DNA of 64,000 bases from Grifola frondosa (taxonomy: Eukaryota > Basidiomycota > Agaricomycetes > Polyporales > Grifolaceae). The DNA lies in NCBI GenBank assembly GCA_001683735.1, contig LUGG01000023.1:372001-436000 (forward strand), read 5' to 3'. The notes under the pieces were generated by a model, which ran no database searches, had not been told where the DNA came from, and saw only the letters and a list, made by a program, of their open reading frames with translations. Of this stretch, positions 1 through 11,827 are shown in pieces. Positions within the stretch are counted from its first letter, which is position 1; each line of letters starts with the position of its first letter. The position numbers and the translations under genes are program-made.

Positions 1-1047
1 TCCTGTTGCTCCTTCTGTTATTCCTCCCATCCACTCTTCAAAGGATAGGGAGGGTGGCACTGGGTTCAAGTCTTCGCGTTCTTGGCTTGTCGGTGATTCC
101 ACGAGGGGTGTATTCGTGAAGTGGTTCTTGTCGATGGGTTCAAAATCCAGAAATGGGTCATCTACTTCATTTCCCATGGTGGTCGTCTGGATAGGGGTTT
201 GCAGGGGTCTTCGTCTGCAACTGGGGCCCGATTCTTTCACGAGTGGGTCCGTTCACAATCTATCCGGGGTGAACCACACTTTCACAAGTGGATCCGTTCA
301 CCTAGTTCCGTCTCGACGGTGAACCACACTTGGTTCAGTTCACGGGTGGGTTCGTTCTGGGTATGGGGTTTGTCTGCGTTCCGTGGTCCGAGTGGGACTA
401 GTCCTTGGCCAAAGGACTTCTTCGCCCCTTTTTCGGGGTTCGCGTTCGTTCTATTGGGTTTTCCTGTACGCAGTCCTTTCTGCGATACTATCGGGGCTCT
501 CTGAGCTCCTCGACGCCCAATTGCGTTTCAAGTCTGGTCTGTCCACGACCTATCGAGGTGGGATGGGGACTTGGTTCTGGTTCGTTCTGTAAGGCAATAG
601 AGTTCGACCCGAAGTTGTGGTCGAGTTATGTCTATTGTGTGCCTTTCGGTTCCGCTATTGCAGGTGGCTCTCTTCAGCTCCTACACGGGGTATTCTTCCA
701 CCTTTTATCTCTCGATGTTCGGGTGGGGTATTGTCGTCAAGACGTGAAAGGGGTGTCAACGGGATTCTGCCCCGATTCTTTAAACTCCTTGGCTTCCTGG
801 ATTTCTTCGCCTTTCAATTCTGTATTCAAGCCCTCCTAGGCTCTCCTACGGGGTTCTGGTTCAACGGAGGTTCGTGCAGGGGGTGTCAACGGTATTGCCA
901 ACTGAATTCTTCTTTATATCGGGGTGATCGGTCCCTTCTACAAGGTTCTTCGGCTGGGTTCTGGTTCGATTCGAGGGGATCTGTCTGTCCTATGGCGCTG
1001 AGTTCTTCAAACTCCTCGACCGGTGGTTTTGGTAGAGTTTGACCTAG
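1..1047. other. Unassigned G/T-rich sequence, possibly retroelement interior
   Basis: No recognisable protein family. One frame is open from base 2 to 322, and overlapping frames stay partly open to about 1040, but the translation is low-complexity and rich in S, G, F and V. Short phrases recur imperfectly, for example the GGGGTGTCAACGG type near 750 and 880. Because it leads into an LTR-like sequence at 1048 it may be the inner end of an LTR retroelement that runs off the left edge. No gag, protease, integrase or RT motif supports this directly. Confidence 0.25.
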
Positions 1048-1567
1048 TGTTAAGACCGTCCCCTAAGGTCCCTGTATTGGTAACCAAAGGTACTGGTGGT
1101 CCTAATGGTCTTGATGCTTATACTGGTCTGTACCGAGTATGACGTTACTAACGATCCTTCTTGATGGATAGTTCCTAGTTAAAGGGAGACGGAGTGCGAG
1201 TGCGAAGGGAATGCGCAAAGGCAAGGTCTGAGTGAACGACGGTATAATAAACGAAGAGGTCAAACTGGGGTATGTACATGATGCTGCCTAGTATTTATAG
1301 GTAGCTAGCTGGTCCGTGCGCGAGTCTGGTCCGTGCGCAGATAACTAAAAATAACGTACTATCCAATGAAATGTTGCTACGCAGCAACTGGTCTGTGCGC
1401 CGCAGCACCGTGAGAAAAGAAAATGATACGGGGTACTTGGTCATGTGCACAAAGTGCCACCGGATATGTCCGTACCTTCCAAAGTCCTGCAAACAAGTAG
1501 TGCCACCGCCACACGTCATGTGACCGGTAGCCATTCCATCCGGTAGTCGTTACAACCGGTTGTAACA
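1048..1567. repeat. Probable LTR (solo or 3' LTR), Ty3/gypsy-like
   Basis: The 520-bp segment begins TGTTA and ends TAACA, giving 5-bp terminal inverted repeats in the TG...CA form typical of LTRs. It contains a TATTTATAGG box near 1291, three copies of a CTGGTCCGTGCGC-like repeat near 1309, 1326 and 1388 (the last imperfect), and an 18-bp palindrome at 1549-1566. The flanking 5-mers (CCTAG and GACCA) do not match, so a solo LTR with an intact target duplication is not supported. A 3' LTR of an element extending left is possible. The LTR call rests on the ends and layout only. Confidence 0.4.
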
Positions 1568-1680
1568 GACCATTGAAGATCATGGTGGAATTCATGCATC
1601 CATCGTCCTATATAAAAGTATGTGGACCCTTATTATTGTTTTGACACAATTGCTGAGCCTATTGCAGAACTTCTCGAGGG

Positions 1681-4064
1681 TGTTTTGTTCGCCAATATTC
1701 GTTTCCATGATACTGTATCACGAGGTCGGCTGCTCAATCGTTTTGGCAAAGACTTCGAAGGTAACAGCATGCCCATTGCATTGGGACTCCTATTGACTTC
1801 ATCTGTCATAGGTGTTGACAGCACCTTACCGGACAATTTTGGGCGTAGTATAATGTATGGACTCTCCGCCGTCACCACACTCATCACTATCAGCATCGTG
1901 GGCGGTCCTCCCTTCATTCTTGCTGCTATAATTCTTGGATCTCTCTATTACAGCAGTAAGTGGTTTAGTCAGAATAGAATGCTGTGAACTGACAATAATC
2001 TCTATTCATAGTCGGCAAGGTATGACGTCAATTCTGATAACACAATTATGCTAAAAGGTCGTTTTTCCCAGGTTTACGGTCAGACGTCTCGGGACATGCG
2101 CAGACTAGGTGTGTCGCGGTCACGACAGTCTCTAAAATACAGTTACTGATCGCCAACAGATTCCGTGACTCGTTCGCCACTCTATTCCATCTATGGAGAG
2201 ACGATCGCAGGCGTCACTGTGCTCCGAGCCTTTGGCGCATCGTCGAAATTCTTGAGAGACATGCTACGTTGTGCGGATACCGTGAGTAGACATTCTGTCG
2301 CTTATGATATCTGATGTAAATCTGTCGCCTGCAGAATGCAAACCCGCACTACTGGTTGTGGGAGGTGAGCCGCCTCTTTTGCCATGTACTCCCCTGCTGA
2401 TGACGAGCAGTAAATCGGTGGCTATCCGCCCGCTTCAACCTCCTATCGAGTGCTGTTGTCGGAGCCACTGGATTCGTCGCAATCATGACGCCTAGTATTG
2501 ATGCGCCTACCGCGGGCTTCGCTCTTGCATTTGCCTCGACCATTATGTCTGATGTGTGTGCATGCCAATCATCATTCCTTCTCTGCTGACGCACTCGATC
2601 ATTCAGCTGTTATTCTTGGTTCGTTGCGCCTGATCTGCGTGCAGCACACGTTCGCTGAGTTCTTGTTCATAGGTCCGACGCTTCGTTGGTCTTGAGCAGT
2701 CTATGGTGAGAAGCCGTTCCTTCGCATGGCAGTTATGAGCTAATTTGTGATGACAGGTCGCCGTGGAGCGTATCAAGGAATTTTCGGAGTTGAAGCGTGA
2801 ACCGCCGGAATTCATAGAACCTCGCCCTCCGGCGTCATGGCCCACAGATGGTGCGATCAAATGCGAGAACCTCGTCATTCGATATGCGGTGAGCCATAAA
2901 TGGCAAGACATACTCGTGAATGTTCCTGAACCACCTTCGTAGCCTGATCTGCCCAATGTGCTGCACAATCTTAATTTCGAAATCAAGCCCGGTGAAAAGG
3001 TAGGCGTTCTCGGCCGCACAGGATCTGGAAAGAGTACTCTGGCGCTTTCCTTCTTCCGGTTTGTCGAACCGACGGAGGGACGCATCCTCGTTGACGACAT
3101 AGACATATCCACGATTGGTCTTACTGACCTGCGGAGCAGACTCACTATCATTCCTCGTGAGTGAACATCTGCTATAGTTGACTTCTTATAGCTGATAATC
3201 ATATGCAGAGGATCCAACTATCCTCAGCGGGACATTGCGCTCGACTCTGGATGTCTTCAATGAGTACGAGGATGCAGAGATTGTGAGTTAATCTCCACAC
3301 GCTTGGGGGTTGCTTGACCCCTTACTTGGTTCTTAGTACGAGGCCCTCCGACGAGTACACCTAATTCCTTCAGGTGACTCGGCTGCCGTTAGCGATGAAG
3401 TAAACGCAAATGTTTTCAGCAATCTTGATTCACATGTTTCCGAAGGTGGCGAGAATTTCTCTACTGGGTAGGTACGAGCATTATGTTGTTTGGCCTGTAC
3501 TCACCTCATTCGCCAGTGAAAAACAGTTATTGTGCATGGCGCGAGCGCTTTTGAAGCGGTCCAAGGTGCTCTTGATGGATGAGGTGCGTCCTTCATCGCC
3601 GAACGTCGTATCCATTCTCACACTTTGCTACAGGCGACGGCAAGGTATGTTTTGCTTGTGTATGTGTTTGTTGAAAGTTGATTATAATCGTGGTCAAGCG
3701 TTGACTACGCTACGGATGAGCTGATTGGCAAGACCATCCGACAGTAGGTCGAATAATTGCTTCAATGATTATGTGACTGACAACATGAATGTCATCTCGT
3801 AGCGAATTTGCTCAGAGTACAATTCTCACCATCGCACACCGCTTACGCACTGTCATTGACTACGATAGAGTACGGACCTTTTTGCCATCTGGGATGTCAG
3901 CGACTAACATATCTGTGTCAGGTAATTTTGCTCGAGGAAGGTCGTATCGCTGAATTCGACAAGCCCGCGAACTTGCTGGCAAATCCATCGTCGAAATTCC
4001 ACGCCTTATGTAAAGCGACGGGCAAAAACGAATTCGCAGCCCTTAAGAAGGTCGCTGGTGTCTA
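1681..4064 (+). pseudogene. 5'-truncated ABCC (MRP-type) transporter: end of TMD2 plus NBD2
   Basis: ABCC full transporters couple ATP hydrolysis to export of conjugates or drugs. Only about the last third remains. Homology starts inside the second membrane domain (FANIRFHD, GRLLNRFGKDFEG), with no in-frame ATG upstream and an LTR-like sequence ending at 1567. Splicing about a dozen short exons (1681-1760, 1812-1955, 2012-2019, 2072-2108, 2160-2281, 2335 onward) gives a continuous chain: SRSPLYS-type region, NRWLSARFN, Walker A GRTGSGKS, signature NFSTGEKQ (G-E in place of the usual G-Q), Walker B VLLMDE then ATASVD, H-loop TIAHR, stop at 4064. The exon starting near 2446 needs one extra G to stay in frame. 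The 5' loss looks real; the internal indel may be an assembly error. A related, much shorter tail lies at 17621-17970 on the other strand. Confidence 0.8.
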
Positions 4065-4290
4065 GGCAATGTTTATATACTAGAGGTAGACACGCCAGGA
4101 GGGCGCATTATACCAAGCTCGAATGCTGTATGAGTATTTCATAGTCAGTATTTCAAACAGCACGGTCAGTGCGAATTTGACTTGATATGGAATCATACCC
4201 TGCCACTTCATATGTCGATAGGGTCTTAACAGGGGTTATGCTTGGATGTGGATGACCTCCTTTCTAATGGCAATCCCAACGTGAACTCTC

Positions 4291-5049
4291 ATGTCGACCA
4301 CTGCCATTTCCCCAAGTCTATCGTCGAGTTTGTCGGCTGAACTACCAACCTCAAGTAACGGCAGCGGAACCTCAGATGATTCATCCGGGCTCGTCTTGGC
4401 CGCCTTGCTGGTGCCCTTTGTGCTGTTCGCGATGTACATTACAGGGGTCATGGCAACGTTGTGCAGGCGACAACCCGCAGCAAGAGCAAGTAGCGGCCCT
4501 AGGGTTGGAACGAAGAAGCCTCAGATGTGGGACATGTGTGTCGGAGACAAGGTGGGCGGATTGACGCACGAGAAGTGGTGCTGGGGACGTATCAACGTCA
4601 GTTTCCTGCCATGATCGAAGAAGTCCATATTTAAGGATGATAAATCCGTTTTGTTACAGCCGTTAGCCTTGGACCTTACCCCGAGACGATTTATTGTCGG
4701 CCAAAATGTTTTGTTGAGGAAGTCGAGGACATGACGGGCGCCAACAATTACTCCTTCGACAGTGTAAATTCAAAGCCTCCGTACGCCTTCCGCCTTCTCC
4801 CAATATTCGATTCAATCTGTCTAATCAGTTTGTTGGACCCTTGGATGTGTCTCATATAGAGCGCCTTGCAATGGCTCTCACAGACAGCCGGGAACGCGGC
4901 ACGCACGGGTTACGGTGCTCATCTCGATGCCTTCGCGTCCAACAAGCTTCCCTCGAGAGTCTCGCGTTGAGGATGGAAGTCAGATGATCGTCGAAGGACT
5001 CTGCGAGTACGCAGTCGGGACGGCAAAGGTTCATCAGCAAGTGGAATAA
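4291..5049 (+). CDS. Small single-pass membrane protein, TM family member 1
   Basis: No named family recognised. The N-terminus is short and Ser/Thr-rich, followed by one hydrophobic segment (LVLAALLVPFVLFAMY, about residues 30-55), a basic stop-transfer CRRQ and a cytoplasmic-type tail. The tail contains KKPQMWD, VGDKVGGL and WGRIN, a phase-0 intron (4597-4659), then PLALDLTP. A second intron (4764-4828) leads to a C-terminal block RVTVLISMPSRP ... LCEYAVGTA and the stop at 5049. These blocks recur in the same order in the gene at 16140-17396 and partly at 30367-31414. The start resembles that of the second copy (MSTT versus MSTI). Two single-base gaps, near 4712 and 4900, are needed to keep the frame, both in or beside short runs. 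It starts 226 bp after the ABC stop. Confidence 0.65.
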
Positions 5050-7299
5050 TATTTGATGGACCATAAGGAGGCTTTTTATTATTATAACTTTTAAGTCCAG
5101 TTTGCAACGTAAATTTCTGGTTCTCTTCCATATTTCATAGTATCGCAATCTCAACGAATTAAAAATCGATGAAGAACAGCACGACATGCTATCTCGTCGA
5201 TTTCCGGCATACTGGTATCTAACGTTGTCGCAGTGCCAAGCAGTCACTCGAACGCGGCCACGTGATCGTGTTCGCCCACGCATATGAGTTCCCACCTGGG
5301 GTGCACAAGAATGAGGATCGCAGACATGTCTTGTGCTCAACTGTGCTAGACTGTGCGTATCATTGGTCGTCTCCCGCACTGAATCCGTTGTACCGCACTC
5401 AGGGATGCCAATGCTGCTTCTCTTCCCATAACCACATCTCAGTGGCAGCTCCAGACTGTCGAACTCGTCCTCAATGTAGTTCTCGTTGTACTCCTTAATT
5501 ATACTGTGCGACCATCCTTGGGATACAGTCGATCCACATGATATCGCTGAGTGAATAGACCCAAACGAAGCCGTTGCGCATGTGCATGTCTGTGGGAGGT
5601 GCAGCCCATTTTCGTCTCTGTCCCACTCACGACAGACAATCCTTTGCGAGAGTCGAATTGTGGCGCTTCGATGGGAAAGGTCTCATAACGGGATGTGCGT
5701 TGTGGTTAAAGACGAGGGCGCTATGCAACCATCGACTCGAACCGTCACATGTGTAACTGAAGCGCCGGGCGCCACAACGTGACACATATGTTCGTGACTC
5801 GCCAAGGCTGTTATCCTTTCCTAAATTCACGCTCTTCCAATGGTCGATAGGTCCTTGAACGTTATACCTTGGTTATATCCGACAAGTCAATTAGAAGAAG
5901 TGAAAGTGAATTAGTCTTTACCAAATCAAAACACTTGTGAGCTGGCATACTCATGTCACAATCTCATATGCTTATGACAGACTTGAAGGGTGGAGGCATT
6001 GCCATTGTATTCTGATCCTTCTGATAATATACATCGTTTGGTTTGTAGGTCTTTGCACATCGGGTGGGTTCACGCATGATTTAAAAGTGCGTGACACATT
6101 CAGGTGGTCATCCTTTGTACCAAAATTTTGCTGATTTTGACGTACGGTGATCATTGCTTAATATCTTCCGACCTTAATTCTCGCAGTAATTTGATTCTTC
6201 GATGTATCATAAACTGCCTGCTTTCTCCGGTCGATACCGTCAAGGTTTCGACATTGTGCTGATGTTTACAGTTCGACCATGTACCTGATGAGCGCAGCGG
6301 ACTATCCGTGCCGAAGTTGCGTGGTCAATTGTCTACGGCCATCATCTTCCTGCATCATGCGACAACGACAGCGGCTGTTTTGGTGCGATGGATCTATCAC
6401 AATTTTTATCACCTCAAGGTCCCATTTTATCGAGTTGAAATTGCAGCCGTGTTCTTCGGAAAAGATCCGCAGTGATCGTACGTCCTGCTCTATATCAATG
6501 TGTGAACGCTGATACTCTTTGTCTTCACACCGGTGCATATTATCTCAAATCATCTTTGATATCGACATCCTCGGAGCGCTGTAGTGTCTTCTGTGTCTCG
6601 TCCTCAACTACAGGACCTAGGTTTTCTGCGATCCGGGTCTCCGGTGCTACATAATAACCTCTTTTCATCGATGTGCGTGATCTGAGGTGTTTCAAATCGC
6701 TCTGCTCTCTGTTCCACCGAAAGTATGTCTTGAAATTTTCCGGACCGGTCTTCCTTGGTTCGCATTACGTCTGGGAGACGGTGTCTTCCTCTCTTGGAAG
6801 ACTGCTACCGATGAGGATATTTTCCTTACTCAGTCCAGCATGACCTCTCTTGACCGGGTCGCCGTAACTCGCATGTGATCAATCTGTCCAGTTCTGCTTT
6901 CTCTTCTCCCTTGGCCGCTTGTCCAAGTGATCTATATCTTCGTATAGGAAGAAATATACTATGGGCACCGAAGGTGCTATGCATGCCTCTCATCTTGTAA
7001 CCTATGGCTGCGGTTTACTCGCAGCATACTACCGGCATGCTTGGTCCATCTCAGTAAGATATCAAATCGATATTTTCGGTTGATCTTTCACGCCAGAAGA
7101 GATGCCTTTCTCCCAGCAATCTCCTAGTCAACAGGCTTGTACCTTCTTGCCTCTATCTGTTTGGAGAGTTCACCGGACGGTCCTGCCTATCTACCTCCGA
7201 AATGAATCGTGCCCCAGTACAGCGGCTCTCGACAATTTACGTACAGGTATGTCTGACTCCTAAGCTACGCCTTCGCCATCAGAGCAGCAGTCTGAATCG
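5050..7299. other. Gene-poor interval
   Basis: No reading frame with a recognisable domain, and no convincing exon-intron chain, was found on either strand. Short open frames occur, the longest being 175 codons at 4852-5379 on the minus strand, opposite the end of the TM1 gene. None shows conserved motifs. Ancient gene or transposon debris cannot be excluded. Confidence 0.5.
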
Positions 7300-8862
7300 C
7301 ACGCACACGACTGGCCGAGCCATCGCGGGTTAGATTTTCCTCGCCAGGTTGGGTCTCGTTGAACGACCTCGCGACTCGCCCGAACCATCTGCTGACTCCC
7401 TCGACACGATCCGATGAGTCAACGCTCTTCCTCCTGCGCTTCGATCGACTTCCACCACCGGCTCGCTGCTCGGACGACCCTCAGGGCCTGCCGTCCCATT
7501 ATCGCCTCCATTCGAGATCCGGCGCGTTGCACGTTCGTTCGTTCGTCGCGGCACTCGTCCGCTCTTCACGGGCGCCCCCGCGTATCGCAACGTCCATACC
7601 CCGACCCGTGGCCAAGCTCCGGTCCCAGGTCTGTCGTGTGTGGATGCACCAAGACGTGGTCTGGTGACCAGAATTTTCAAGGAAGCCAGGTCCCGTGCGG
7701 ATTCCCTACCGCCCGGCCATGTCTCCTTTTACGTCAAAGGAGCGACATGTTAGACCACCCCCCACGTACGCACCGTCGCACCCCCGCCGGACTGTATGGA
7801 CGGGTGTTTCCAGCGACCACAGGACTCCTGCTCGAATTATTATCGAAGGCTCAGCACCGGGTCGCTCGCCCGCCCTCCGTTCTCTGCGCATGTTCCAACT
7901 TGGGGGCACACGATCCTTCTCGCCCAGCCGCCCGTTTCGTCCTTCCAGCCCTGCCATTCCCAGCTGCGCGCTCGTGCCCCTAGCTCAGAGTAGCAGCTAT
8001 TGCAGTTGTTCACCGCTATGCCAGCCAGCCGCCCGCAGCCGCGCCATTCTCCGAGATCGCTATACTCCGACAGCTCCTGGCGCTTCTCAGGCGCCTGCTT
8101 GCACGCATGCATTTTTCCCTCTATCTTTCTTTGGCTCCAACCATCAGCCTCAATCCCGGAGGCTCCTACGATCGAAAAAAATTAGATTCCGCACGTACGC
8201 CCAACTCAACTCAATCAACGCACGTCGCTTCCTTCTTCCCTTCCTCTCACGTGCAGGCCCCCTCCAACTCTCCCCGCGTCAAAATAGGCTCCCGGCGGCT
8301 CACTCGACAGCACCGTTCCCTCTCCAGGCCACCACGCGGAGGCTCGCCGCACGGTTTATCTCCGCATCATGTGGCGCGCCTCTCCTCTCCTCTCGTGTCC
8401 GAAGCCACTCGACGATGAGATCATCCTTCCCACCTAGGACCTCGCGCGCTCGGTCCGGTGTCCAGTACGTACGTGTGGCCGCGAGCGTGACCCCAGCACT
8501 CGCGCGGCGGCGTCCCTGGCCCCGCACCCTAAACTCTAACGCACTCTCGCGCGGCCAGAGAGATCCCCGGGCTGTGCGGGGCAGGATCAGCACGCGCGTC
8601 GGATCGTGGCCCGCGTGCCGCCACCGCCCATATCCTCTGCGTCCATGTTCAGCAATCAGGAGATGATGGTTGCTGCGTGCGGGAGGACGAGACGGCCCGC
8701 ATGCCACAGCTCTCACACCTCCAGCTAAGTTATCTGGTACCCGTATGCAGGGTGGGCCGGGTTCAGGGCCGCGTGGCGTGCGTGTGTGGTCTGTGTCTGT
8801 GGGAGCGGCAGTGCCTGTTGTTGGTGCCTTGATGCCGGGCAATTTCTTGCTGGTGGACCGAG
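7300..8862. other. GC-rich interval with overlapping spurious ORFs
   Basis: A C-rich stretch that leaves several frames open on both strands at once (323 codons at 7695-8666 plus, 216 codons at 8300-8950 minus). The translations are rich in R, S and P, with no domain and mutually overlapping frames, as expected from base composition. It precedes the duplicated tract at 8863. Confidence 0.5.
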
Positions 8863-9145
8863 GAAGCGCGCATGCACACCGCGGGGCCGGGACTCCCCAC
8901 ACACATTGCGTGGCGATGGTATATTCACTACATGTAAGTACGTGCGACAATAAGATGAGGAGAGGATGCGAAGAATGTAAGTATATCTATATCCGACTAG
9001 AGTGTGAGAACCTTGAGGCGAGGGAGAACGAAACGATGATGCAGCCTAGGTACCCAATTCATCAATGTGCAGTCTGCGCGAGAACTTGAAAATGAGTTAA
9101 AGAGGATATGAGGAGAGAGGAGACGGCGGCGATGATACTGAAGTG
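8863..9145. repeat. Imperfect direct repeat, copy A
   Basis: This tract shares order and wording with 9349-9680: GAAGCGCGCA, GGGGCCGGGA, GGTATATTCA, ACTGTGA/AGTGTGA, GGTACCCAA, a CAGTCTG/CGGTCTG core, and a purine-rich GAGAGG...GGCGGCGA tail. Several internal indels separate the copies. It is non-coding and lies beyond the 3' end of the minus-strand polyol dehydrogenase. Confidence 0.6.
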
Positions 9146-9348
9146 TCCACGTCTCCTGGAGCAAATTAACTGTAGCTACTTTGCTCAAGTCCAACCTCGC
9201 AGACTCGGATAATCCGTAACTGACTAGTACTTCTGCTTTCTATACCGGGGGCCTTATCGGTAGGTCTATACCGTTAAGCCCCACGCGGGAGCCTTAATCC
9301 ACCAGCCGCCGGCAATCTCCCAAGTACTCCTAGTGCTGGCGAAACAAA

Positions 9349-9680
9349 GAAGCGCGCACGCACGGGGCCGGGATCCCCCACTCACTAACTCGTACGTTCC
9401 GCGGCCTTAATTATTTTAGCTCGCGATCGCGGGTGATGTGTGGATGCGCGGTGGTATATTCAAATTTCACTGCATGTACTAAGAACGTGTGAGAGATGCG
9501 AAGAAAAGGAAAATAGGTATATCCGACGTAGACGTAGACTGTGAAACGGGAGAGGAGAGGGAACGGTGATGTGGGGTACCCAAGTGCGGTCTGTGCGATA
9601 AGAACAAGAGTAAGAAAAAAAAAAGACAAATGAAGAGAAGGTAAGAGAGGTGGGCGGCGACGATACTGATACATTAAGAG
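9349..9680. repeat. Imperfect direct repeat, copy B
   Basis: Second copy of the tract at 8863-9145, same orientation, about 490 bp away. It is longer because of inserted bases, including a TAATTATTTTAGCTCGC stretch and an A-run near 9615. It is the copy nearer the 3' end of the polyol dehydrogenase (stop at 9834), so the pair may come from duplication of that gene's 3' flank. Confidence 0.6.
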
Positions 9681-9833
9681 TAAAGAGTCCGGCGCCGCGC
9701 AGGCGGCAGTAGTACAGCACAATGAATGGTGAGGAACGATGGAGTGCGAGCCAGCATGTCAATACTTTTCTATCGAACCCAACCACAGCGGAACAATAAA
9801 CAGAGCACGACCCAAACAAAGTCTGTCCGTCGG

Positions 9834-11172
9834 TCATTGCGCGCCGACCATGACCTTGAGCACCATCTGCCCCTCCTCGTCGCGGCCCCTGGCGAGGAGC
9901 TCGAACGCGCGCGCGGCGTCCTGCAGCGCGAAGCGGTGCGTGATGATCTTCTCCACGTTCGGGAGCTTCTCCGCCGCGAGCAGCGCGAGCGCCGTCGGGT
10001 ACGTATGTGCGTAGCGGAACGAGCCGTGGATGTCCACCTCGCGCGTCGCCGCGGCCGACAGCGGCAGCATCACGTTCCGCGAGCCCATGCCCACCAGCAT
10101 CACCTTCCCCCCAGTCACAGCCGCCTACGTACGTCATCGTCAGCTCAGAACCACCGGGACGCGGACGCGGTGTGCGGACTCACGTGTATGGACATCTGGA
10201 TGCACGGCTCAGCGCCGGTGCACTCGAACACGACGTCGAACCCATCCTGCATGCCGAACTCGCTGAGCGCCGCGCCGATCGTCTCCTTGGCGCGGCGCAG
10301 CTGCTCGTCCGTCGTCTTCGCCTTGTCCGCGACGGGCAGGCAGTAGACTTGTTCGGCGAAACCCTGTGTAAGCGCGAAGTCGAGGCGGGTCTGGTTGATG
10401 TCGATGGCGACGACGCGGGAGGCGCCGTAGGACTTTGCGAGGGCGCAGGCGAGGAGGCCGATGGCGCCGACGCCGAAGACGAGGACGGAGGAGGGGGAGG
10501 AGGGGGTGAGGTCTGCGCGGCGGGCGGCGTGGAGGAGGACGGAGAGGGGTTCGGCGAGTGCGGCTTGTTCGAAGGTGCAGTTATCTGGTAGTCTGTCGTA
10601 CCAACGCGGAAGACCGGTGAGTGAGCGCGCTATTCCCGTGGCTCAACACTGAGTGCGTGAGGCTACTTACGGGTGAAGGACGTGGGCGGGATGGTTCATG
10701 CGGTCCTGTAGTGTGCCGTCCGAGTGGGGGAAGGTTTTGGCGCTGCTGCAGAAGCGCATGTTCTTGCAGAGGTTGTAGCGGCCTTTTGAGCAGTAGGAGC
10801 AGTTGTTGCACATGATGCCTGCCTCTATGGCTACTCGCTGGCCGGGTACGAGGTTCTTGACGCCTGGACCGACTGCAGTGACGATGCCTGCGGACTCGTG
10901 GCCGAGGACGAGTGGCGACTGGACGACAAAGTCGCCATTGCGGCCGTGCATGTAGTAGTGCACTGAATGGGAGATGAGAAAATGGGTATGGGGAGAAGTA
11001 GCGGGTAGATGGGGGAGAAATGCGTACGATCGCTGCCGCATAGGCCGGTTGCCACTACGGCGACTTGAGCCTGGCCTTGATGTGGGGGCCAGAGGGTGCG
11101 CTCCTCGTAGCGGAGGTCTTTGGCACCGTGGAGGACGAGGGCGTGTTGTGAAGGGAGAGCGATGGGAGACAT
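9834..11172 (-). CDS. Zinc-type medium-chain polyol dehydrogenase (sorbitol/xylitol/arabinitol DH family)
   Basis: NAD(P)-dependent oxidation of a sugar alcohol to a ketose is the expected reaction; the substrate is not decidable by eye. Four exons (11172-11028, 10962-10671, 10592-10184, 10124-9834) join in frame to 378 residues, the usual size. Visible features are catalytic-zinc motifs GLCGSD and GHESAG, the family HYYMHGRNGDFV segment, a Cys cluster for structural zinc (CNNCSYCSKGRYNLC), the SDGTL loop and a Rossmann motif VFGVGAIGLLA. The C-terminal part (SFRYAHTYPTALALL) fits sorbitol dehydrogenase. It is transcribed away from the KduD-like dehydrogenase at 11828, with a 655-bp shared upstream region, suggesting co-regulation in sugar or sugar-acid use (inference). 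Confidence 0.88.
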
Positions 11173-11827
11173 GGGTAGATGTTTGGAGGAGGGGATGTTG
11201 CGGTAAAGGATGAGACATTGCGAGGGGATTTATAGAGAAATGGAGGGGGAGTGGATGGAGTCTCGTGAGGAGCGCGTTCTGAACTGGGCCGTGGCCACAA
11301 CGAGTGCATTCCGGTCCGACTCGCCGGGCACTACCTGATCGACTTTGCTTATGTCAGCCGTTTAGGACCCTGAACGCTGGCTTCGGTGCACGCCTTGCCA
11401 TAGACGCCCGCCGTCTGCCCGCTGGTCCTCGTGCTCTCCCTGCGGCATTCTGCTCCATTCGCTGCAACGCAACCTTGTCGCTGTACAGACACCGACGTTC
11501 ACGCTCGCCATGAGATCAGCTCGCACCTTTCCTGATCTTGTGTCCTCTCCGCAAAACCCAAAATGAAGCGTTAGCATACGCCAGCCGAGTTTCTGGCTTC
11601 TTCGGAGTCCCGGCTGCGCTCTTCCGATCCGGGGAATTACCCGGCAGAGACACTCACTCAATGGCAGAGTGTGCGCTGACTGGCATTGCACAGGACGTCC
11701 TCCTCTGCTAACCTGCCAAATCAGGCCATTATCGCATCCCACCGTTCCTCTCTGCGCCATGTCCCCCTCCTCCGCACCCACTTCCGCTTTAAAAGCGTGC
11801 CTCTCGAGCCCGGTCCACATCCCAACC
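11173..11827. promoter_or_regulatory. Divergent intergenic region between two sugar dehydrogenases
   Basis: A 655-bp non-coding stretch separates the minus-strand polyol dehydrogenase from the plus-strand SDR and must hold both promoters. Long frames opposite the SDR (for example 11362-12297 minus) lack motifs and are treated as shadows. No regulator site is assigned. Confidence 0.5.

Noticed and set aside
940..990. tRNA-like GGTTCGATTC (B-box) sequence
   Set aside because: No matching acceptor stem, D-arm or A box nearby; occurs in low-complexity repeat-like sequence.
4852..5379. 175-codon minus-strand ORF
   Set aside because: Partly antisense to the last TM1 exon and without conserved motifs.
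7695..8666. 323-codon plus-strand ORF in GC-rich DNA
   Set aside because: Ser/Arg/Pro-rich, no domain, overlaps equally long frames on the other strand; explained by C-rich composition.
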